NCBI GenBank assembly: GCA_009760855.2
Contig: WPIO01000033.1
Location: forward strand, 1,838,501-1,902,500
Length of the DNA stretch: 64,000 nucleotides
Direction of reading: 5' to 3'
From: Cristatella mucedo
Lineage: Eukaryota > Bryozoa > Phylactolaemata > Cristatellidae
Below are positions 56,999 to 64,000 of the stretch, piece by piece (within the stretch, counting starts at the first letter, position 1; the number at the start of each line of letters is the position of its first letter). The position numbers and the translations under genes were made by a program. The notes beneath the pieces were generated by a model that was not told where the DNA came from, searched no databases, and worked only from the letters and a program-made list of their open reading frames with translations.

Positions 56999-57270
56999 CA
57001 TAATAATAATATATGTGGATAGCACCCTCGGAGAACTTGATCTCTTTCTGGGCACTTTATGTGTGCATTAAAGGAAGCATCATTAAATGGCCAAGGGTAA
57101 CATGCATAACGACAACAGGCACAACATGATTAGAGGTGCATGCACAGTGACAACATGTAAAATGTGGTTAGTGGTAGCAAGCACAACGTCAGCACGCATA
57201 AGCACACAAAGGACAAATCATAGGGACCCACTAAATGCTGTAACTAACAGCTGCGATTTTAGCTTCTTTT
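56999..57270 (-). mobile_element. LINE-B 3' UTR and tail
   Basis: (AAT)n start, AGCACCCTCGGAGAACTTGA, then ACATGATTAGAGGTGCATGC, AAGCACACAAAGGACAAATC and a remnant of the coding end. Confidence 0.8.
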
Positions 57271-57794
57271 TAAACGTTAAGTCAGTCGAGAGTTAGTTTC
57301 GGGCCTTGGAAGCATGAGGTGCATAGGACAGCTAACACCAGCACCAGGAATAACTAACTTCAAACAACAACCAACTTCCACAATTTAAATATTTCTGACA
57401 TGTAGACACCAACCCGAATCCAGACAGACTTGCGTAGGCATGCATTTGCACACACTTGAACACCGCTGCTCATGTGTGTACATTGTAAATGGCAGCGGAA
57501 CCAAAGTGATTTCCATCAATGAAAATCAAGTCCGATGCCGAGGCTATCGGTAGCCTATTACGTTTACAAGCATCTTACTTGAAATAAGGGCGGACCGACG
57601 GCGCAGCGCCAGTTGACCTCCAACACCGGCGCTTGCGTGCTAAACATAAGTTTTCAGCAAGCTCCAACGCGAGTTCTACTACACTAAAGATACAGCACAA
57701 CCATTGTCTATGGCGTGCGCATAACGAAAAGACTTTTCCGTTAAGCATGGCATCTTAAGAGGAATTAATCCAAGATATGACGGCGGGCAATCGA

Positions 57795-57949
57795 TGTTAA
57801 ACTGTAAGCTTGTAAGCGCTCCGCGTGCTTTGCCAGTCACTTCGCGGAACGACCTACATAGCCGGTCGCCGTCAATGTCCCCTCTAAGCATCAAGGGTGA
57901 TCAAATAATTAGTTACTCGTACAATCGGCACCCACTGAACGAACTCTGA
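57795..57949. repeat. 155-bp perfect repeat, copy 2
   Basis: Same 155 bases, same orientation, 7118 bases downstream of copy 1 and beyond the eIF2-alpha gene. Confidence 0.97.
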
Positions 57950-58832
57950 ATATGGAGGTAAGAACGCCACCCCCCCCCCCGAATTGCAGGTTGCAGTAAA
58001 AGCGAGACTTTTAACTATCTGTGGCAGGGGGAGGCAACTAGGGTCAGCCTGCACCCCCCTCCCTGAGCCAGCGGATTACCATACCGTGTACAGGTGCGCT
58101 GTATATACAGTTACACTGCTCATACTTATTACCGAAAACTTGCAGTTAAACATGCACGTACTGTAAAAAAGAAATTAAATAAATAAAAACAGATTTCTGT
58201 GTATTTGAGAAGGTTGGCAATGCGATAGCACCCCGAACAGACAGCGCAACCGGCAGAGTGGCCATATACGCAGGCGCAATGGCATAATTGCAAATGGCGT
58301 TAGTTGTTTTTGTCCCGTGTGGCACTGGATTTGTTGCGGCGACTTAAGTTGCTGTAATACGCCGCGTGAGTATGAGCCACGTATCTGTATAATATAGCCC
58401 GAGCACGTTCGACGCTGGCCGTTTCCCGTGTAGCGAGTAGACATTAAGCGGCGAGGGGCGGTCCGGCTGCGAATGACTCCCCCGGTATGCTGTTATCCAG
58501 CGTTAGCGCTGCAACCACCCACCGCGTCACGTACACAGTGCATAAAATCCTGGCCTACGTGACGGATTACTTTTTTGGTGCATTCAATGCTGCATTGCCA
58601 GTATGGAGTAGTACGCTCCCAACCACCTTTCCCAATACCGCCATGGCCCTGCCTCGAACCCATTCCAGACATGAAAGGCGTGCCTCTGTAGCACTTTAGC
58701 ATAGACATGTCTGTGCAAAATTCTTGCTTACAGGTGCAGCTATTTTACATTGCATTGGCCACGGTGAAGTGTGCACTCCGTTACTTATGAGGTACTGCTT
58801 TTGCTGCCGCTGGTCGTATCGCGGCACCTCCC

Positions 58833-58987
58833 ATGCTCGTAGTAAACTACGGTTGTCGGAAAAATGACGCGCCAATGACTAGCCACGTCAACCGAGCGAA
58901 AGTACTTCTTAGGAAACTCTCGATAGATGATCCTGCTGCGAAATGGATTATGGCACGAGATTGCACAGCTAACCGAATGTATGCAGG
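58833..58987 (+). CDS. Candidate first exon of an unrecognised gene
   Basis: An open frame from an ATG reads MTSHVNRAKVLLRKLSIDDP, AAKWIMARDCTANRMYAG and can end at GCAG|gtgacc. The composition looks protein-like, but I recognise no family. It could pair with the open segment near 60165. Low confidence. Confidence 0.25.
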
Positions 58988-59434
58988 TGACCCGGCGATC
59001 CCACTGGCAGTTGTATACACGTCAGTTCTGTTATTGGCTACCTATTCTGCTGTTATTAATGCGGAATCAACTTTGAATTATGTATCATTTGGCTATGTAG
59101 CAATACGTTCAACTAGTACTACGGGTCCTTTATAGCACGTGCTTCTATTCTTAATGAATTAGGCCATACGCCGAGTTGGCTGCTGGTAGCTGAGCCACAT
59201 GGCGGTGCTGTGTAATTTTTAAGGTCTAATGAGCAGCTGTTTTCTACTGCTTAGTGTAGTAGTTTCAATAGTTTGTTTATTTCAGGATATCGATTGCTGG
59301 GTATATGATGTATATGATAGAAATAAGAAAGTGATGTAGGACGCTTTAGATATAAGGTTAAGAGAAAAAAACTGCAGCATGAGTATCAGAACATTATTTT
59401 AGAAAGACTTGGGCCCATGGCAGACCACCCTTGG

Positions 59435-59580
59435 GTCTTAGCCCAGGGGTTATGTACTAGCTCTTCACTACTCAGGGCGTTCGAGTTTTGAGTCCTTCAG
59501 TGTGCAATCCTGTATTGGGGGGGATAGCCGGTAAAAGGCTTCTCGCTATATATATGTGGCTGTTGTCAGCTAACTTTTAT
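59435..59580 (+). mobile_element. Diverged SINE-1 relative
   Basis: TAGCCCAGGGGTTATGTACT in the A-box position, GCGTTCGAGTTTTGAGTCC in the B-box position, then GGGGATAGCCGGTAAAAGGC as in the SINE-1 body. Confidence 0.55.
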
Positions 59581-59792
59581 TTATTCTATCCAAGTTGCTA
59601 TCATGGTTTATACGGTTTATCAGTGCATATGCAGTATGTCACCATCTGCAAGAACCTGCAGATGCTTTGTCCATTAATCGATGCAAAAATAATAATGGCA
59701 CTGTGGGCGTGCCTGATTGTGTAACTCCTTAAATCATTTTCCAGTAGGAAATAGGTCAAGGACTATTACAGCAGATTGTAGATATATAAGAA

Positions 59793-59932
59793 TAATATTC
59801 ATTTGTATAGCACCGTAAGAGAACCTAATCTCTATTCAGGCGCTTCACATATGTCACGGGACTCGAGCCCACGATCTTGGCCAGACCTTGGTCGGGGAGG
59901 GGGGGAGCACCTTAACCACTGGGCCAACCAGC
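59793..59932 (-). mobile_element. SINE-2 copy
   Basis: The minus strand reads TTGGCCCAGTGGTTAAGGTG, the head with a G-rich interruption, GGCTCGAGTCCCGTGAC, GAAGCGCCTGAATAGAGATT and GGTGCTATACAAATGAATAT. Confidence 0.88.
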
Positions 59933-60133
59933 AAGGATCACCGAACTTGTTTCCTGGTGCTGTGTTTCTAGTGTTTTGATTTTTCTCCTAGTTTCATGAC
60001 AACGTCTCTCCCCGTGATGTGTTGCTGTCAGTGTATATTGTCTATTTCAACTTAATCGGAAACTATCACGAAGGCAGCTGCCAAATCTTGTCTAGGCTTT
60101 ATTTACACCTCTGGTTTTGCTCCTGGGTGTGCT

Positions 60134-60430
60134 TTGCTTCAGATATGCTTAGCGATTATTGACTTAGCCAATAGTAATAGAATGTTAATAGAGTCAGGCC
60201 CTAGTGCCGGTCATCGAGTTCTTCCGACTTCAGCAGCTGGGGTTCGGGCTTTGCATATCAAACTAAGGCAGTTCAGCACCTCTCTTCGACAGGCAAATAG
60301 TCTCGACTTGGCTACCCTTCTTTTTCTAACACAAGGTGGTCCACATTTGCCTCAAGAAAAATGTATACTGCGATCGAGTCTACAAGCAGAGATTCGCCCC
60401 TCACTTAAGTCGGCGGGACCGGCAACCTGA
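60134..60430 (+). CDS. Candidate exon of an unrecognised gene
   Basis: A 98-codon open frame with ANSNRMLIESGPSAGHRVL, AAGVRALHIKLRQFSTSLRQ and LDLATLLFLTQGGPHLPQ. An acceptor-like gacttag precedes the ANSNR part and would join in phase to the 58833 candidate. The sequence looks coding, but it matches no family I know and may be chance. Confidence 0.3.
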   Translation: MLQICLAIIDLANSNRMLIESGPSAGHRVLPTSAAGVRALHIKLRQFSTSLRQANSLDLATLLFLTQGGPHLPQEKCILRSSLQAEIRPSLKSAGPAT

Positions 60431-62800
60431 TAACATTGGCTACTGTGGACGACTGCTGTATGAATGTGTGTGAAGTCTTGCAAGTTTTGTTCAAAAGCTA
60501 GCAGAAACTCTCAGCATAAGCAGACAGTGGGAAGTGTGGAATCACGTGGCTTGTACAGCCAACGTTGGGCCGAGGTTGTCAGTTGAACCGAGACAGAGTT
60601 TCCAAGGTAGTGTAGCATAATTCTATCCCCCAAAAGTACAAGTTTTGAGTTACACAAGCTCGGGATTAGGACTGCCGACCTTCAGAACAGGACGCCGGCT
60701 GAGTGAGAAATCAAGCTATTCAAGAAAGGGTTGTGCAACACAGAAGAGTCCTCCAGTGTGTGCATTGTCTTGTCTAGACTTGAATTGGATCAGATTGCAT
60801 TAGATATGCTTAATAGACATTTTTGCCTAGTAAAATTAGTTAACATACCTCTATTCAACATCGGGATTTTGCAGTTCACTGAGTTTGTAATTTGGCTCAT
60901 AACTCTCCAAGGTTGAATTAAATTTAATTGAAAATATTTACATTTCTGTGATCAGTCCTTAATGTACGGTTAGTCATTTAGGCTAAGGAAAATTGTGCTG
61001 TTGGCCCTGTATTATGTCATGTCAAGTAATAAATCACTATTTTTCCTGTCGGGTTTAGTCATTAGTCCCAACCTATTAAAACATTAAGAAAGCCTGAGAG
61101 AGCCTCCAGTCGTGTTTTATATTCCTGTGATGTATGATAAGACCGACATATTTTACCGAACTGACAAGCTGGTGCATTATCAGCCAGCTTTCTATGTTTT
61201 ACCTATAAGGAAGTCAACTGCTATGACACAAATAGTGCTGCTTTATGGTCGCTGGCAATGCATGCTGGTTGGCAGTTGCTCAGCTTGTGCTGTTCAAATC
61301 TAGGTTTGCATCACTCTACTACCTTCAGAAAGAACAAATTGGTTGAGTCTGATCAGATCTGCAGATCTTCTTGACAGGGGCACTCTCTCCATGTTGTTTG
61401 GATACCCCTCCCCAACATGGACCGCAGATGCCCGTCTTAGTTGGTCACTTGGCAGTCTGTCACAAGCAGTATGCATGGCTTACATCTTGGTTCTTGTCAG
61501 AGTAGTCGTATTGTTTATTGGTAGGCGTCTTTGAAGTGCGATCTGTTTCACTGTCAGCTGTTTCTGTTGCAATAAAATATTTCTATTTCTTGTATTTGGT
61601 AGTGGCTTTACAGTCAACCTAGGGCCAACGTCCTTGTATACATCTGCTACAGCTACCAAATTGCTCTCTGTATACCCAGAAGTTGGCATCTGCCTTGTGT
61701 GGCCCTTAGGCTTTATTCTTGGTTTTGGAGACTGAGATTCCTGGAAAACAGCTTCTCCTTGAGGCTACCAAAATTAAAGTCACTGAAGCCAGGTGTCAGA
61801 TATCTTGAAATCTCGGCTTGCACTCAAGTTTAGTGATTGTAGACACACGTTACCACCTACTATGTGAAGGAACTTCCCCGGAGCTTTGCTATTGTCATGG
61901 ATAAGGCAGTACATTATAAGGAAGCTCGGCATTAAATATACATTACAAATCTACATTAAATAGGCTTGTAGAGCTTACGCTTGGGAATCGTGGCATGCAA
62001 ATGCTGTGAAGTTGGGCACATATCTGTTTGTAAAGAGCTGGGTGAAAAGTACTGCTTCGTGTGCTATGATCTGTTTGACAGCGTGGCCATGCATACAGCA
62101 TATCTGCTATCCAACCGGCTAGCACGTCACCTGATGTACAACTGTCATTATTTCTGAGACTGCACTGTCCAACAAACTAGTCTCTTGTTTATGCCTAACC
62201 TTCTGTGATTCCCAGCAGAAAATACACTTCTTAAGTTCGCTGTCCATCCATTGGCGATTGCTGTTTTTTTTTAAAAGATAAGGTTAATTGGTTTCTTTCA
62301 CAGCATTTCCATGTATTTTCACCTTTGTACTAACTAGTCCACCTCCTCACCTGCCACTTCCACAATTAAAATGCATAGTTGTTAGTCCAAGACATGGAGT
62401 ATACAAGTGGGTATTAACCCAGTCGTAAGGTGCTTGCACTTCATAACGTAGGTTGTGCTTTCGAGACCTGCACCATGCACTTCTTTATTGCTCAGCAAAT
62501 GATGATGACAGCCACAAAGGGATATAAGTCTGTTGGTTCAGCTGATTTTTACTTTCCACATACGTCACTCAATAGTTAGTTTGAGCTGATGGATCGGTGC
62601 TGACATGCTGATTGCACCGTTTTTTGTTCTATTCTTTGAATTAAGTTTTCACCTTAGCTATTTGGCTTGTCATACAAGAGCATTGTGTTGTTCAGCTTCA
62701 GTGAACTTGAACTGTTCCCTTGTTACTGGGGTTATTGGAGCATTTGTGACTTCTGTGCGACAGTCTCAGGAGTATGTTAAGTGTAAGTCATCTTGCTGTA
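60431..62800. other. Unassigned region
   Basis: No repeat family strongly recognised apart from a weak SINE relative at 62405-62555 (CCCAGTCGTAAGGTGCTTGC, TTTCGAGACCTGCACC). An open segment around 61363-61468 (RSADLLDRGTLSMLFGYPS) has splice-like ends but no recognised family. Confidence 0.45.
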
Positions 62801-62804
62801 GATA

Positions 62805-62975
62805 CATGGCTACATGGATTCTATCACCGATCCTGCTTCCAGAGGCCAATGGTCTTTCCTCCTTGAGCCAAATCAACGTTTTCACACTAAGAGGAGGGAA
62901 ATCCGTGCACAGACGGTGATGGAGTGCCTCACGACGGAATTGCTTAGCAAACGCACAGCCTCATCTGCAGGCTGG
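62805..62975 (+). CDS. Candidate internal exon of an unrecognised gene
   Basis: Bounded by cttgctgtag|ATA and GGCTG|gtatgt, both good splice sites, and open in one frame: IHGYMDSITDPASRGQWSFL, EPNQRFHTKRREIRAQTVME, CLTTELLSKRTASSAG. This is the most convincing coding-like segment in the right-hand 8 kb. No family is recognised. Confidence 0.4.
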
Positions 62976-64000
62976 TATGTACCTTTTGCAATGGCACTTG
63001 TATCCTTGTCAGCAAGTGGCTCCTGTTAGCAGAAAGTCTTGGTGCCGTCTTTTTTGCTTACAATGGTGTGACTGCCTTCCTCCTTTTCGAACGCTTGGGA
63101 TCTATCTGCTAGGTTCTTACCATGGGTGCCATTGCCCGTTGGCTGCTGTTGGGTTGCTCATCGCCTGGGCATTCACACGAATGAGTGTCCCTTGCTGAAG
63201 AAAGTGCTTTCATTATGCTTATCTAGCCAAGAAACCTAAAGAAGTGTGTTCTTGAATGTAAAGCTCGTTATTTCTGTCAAAGCTCCACAACTTATCAAAC
63301 AGACATACTCACCCGGCTGTGTTCAAAGTCATATTGATACCGTGCTTTGTTGCTTGCCATCATTCTCAGTACCTGCATTATGTACTGGATGCCTCTTAAA
63401 AGAGGTCCAGTATTATGTTTTCCTTGTTGGCACCATTGCAGCTAGAACCTGTTATGCCATTAATAGTGGCCCACTGGAATGGCAACAGGCATATCAGGAC
63501 CTTGCAATGAAACCACTGTCGAAATGCTAAAGGAAAGTGTAGCACTGCCTAGCTGGTTTGACCCACTGGTTAAGGTGCTCATCGAACCTGTCTTATCGGG
63601 CTGCACACATCTTCTAGGGCAGCAATAGCACCTGATTCAAGGAGGCACATTGTCCGACAGCCTCCTCACTAAGCACTGGCTCACTGCGTGTACTTCATGT
63701 GCAGTTGTATGTCAAGTAGATCAGTTACGTCAAGTCAATTAATTCATAACATCACTTCAGACCTTTCGAATTGTGTAAGGTTGTGTCGAAGATAGGTGTG
63801 TTTCAGTTAGTCTCGTGTTTTTATGATTGGGCCCACTACCTGCTAGGTATGTTCATCTGGCTCTGCAGTAGGGGAAAAGGTAAAATAAAAGTAAAGCTGA
63901 TTCAGCAGCCTTATTTCTATAGCTGCTGAAGAGGCTTGGCAGTTTTCACCCCATTTACAGCAGACAATAAAGCTTAGGACACGAACCCACGACGTGTTCC
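62976..64000. other. Right end of window
   Basis: Contains a SINE-2 head remnant (63548-63590, CTAGCTGGTTTGACCCACTG) and a diverged SINE-1 relative on the minus strand (63890-64000) cut by the window edge. An open frame at 63246-63530 has no family features. Confidence 0.5.

Larger units (their letters stand above)
55727..58832. other. Intergenic downstream of eIF2-alpha
   Basis: Contains a SINE relative (56190-56340), a LINE-B tail (56999-57270), the second 155-bp block and a C tract near 57970. Open frames around 58490-58708 on both strands show no family features. Confidence 0.55.
58988..60133. other. Unassigned region with SINE copies
   Basis: Holds a diverged SINE-1 relative (59435-59580) and a SINE-2 (59793-59932); otherwise no feature recognised. 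Confidence 0.55.

Overview
The window is nuclear DNA of an invertebrate metazoan. It holds three conserved housekeeping genes split by GT-AG introns of 0.2-4.7 kb, set in a dense field of non-LTR retrotransposons, tRNA-derived SINEs, a small LTR element and DNA transposons. Nothing looks bacterial. The species cannot be fixed from sequence alone; the protein sequences are animal-like but not vertebrate.

Layout. (1) 1-3558, minus strand: the 5' part (three exons, 314 codons) of a secretory-pathway Ca2+/Mn2+ P-type ATPase (SPCA, ATP2C1/PMR1 type), running off the left edge. (2) 3559-17300: intergenic, with a run of three SINEs (5510-5900), a solo LTR (6748-7025), degenerate repeats, a complete but non-autonomous LTR retrotransposon (9862-12083), a 114-bp tandem duplication and a decayed LINE (14545-15865). 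(3) 17518-32405, minus strand: a complete five-exon PEX13 gene (351 aa) whose introns hold LINE and SINE copies, a TIR element nested in a SINE and a decayed multicopy coding element. A solo LTR in the sense orientation lies 168 bp upstream of its start codon. (4) 32851-45697: intergenic, dominated by a second LINE-A copy (37250-38665) and a four-level transposon nest (39455-45145). (5) 45698-55650, plus strand: a complete seven-exon eIF2-alpha gene (339 aa) with a perfect 120-bp tandem duplication of its last splice acceptor. (6) 55651-64000: mostly unexplained, with diverged SINEs, a second copy of a 155-bp block also found in eIF2-alpha intron 5, and weak candidate exons of an unrecognised gene.

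Repeat families are named here for convenience. LINE-A and LINE-B are CR1/L2/Rex-like reverse-transcriptase elements; LINE-A ends in ACATT-type repeats and LINE-B in (ATT)n. SINE-1 and SINE-2 have tRNA-like pol III promoters. SINE-2 ends in the same two-part 3' hairpin as LINE-B, which suggests that LINE-B mobilises it. The three genes are unrelated in function (Golgi ion transport, peroxisomal import, translation initiation). All exon joins were worked out by hand from splice sites, reading phase and family similarity; no alignment program or transcript data were used.
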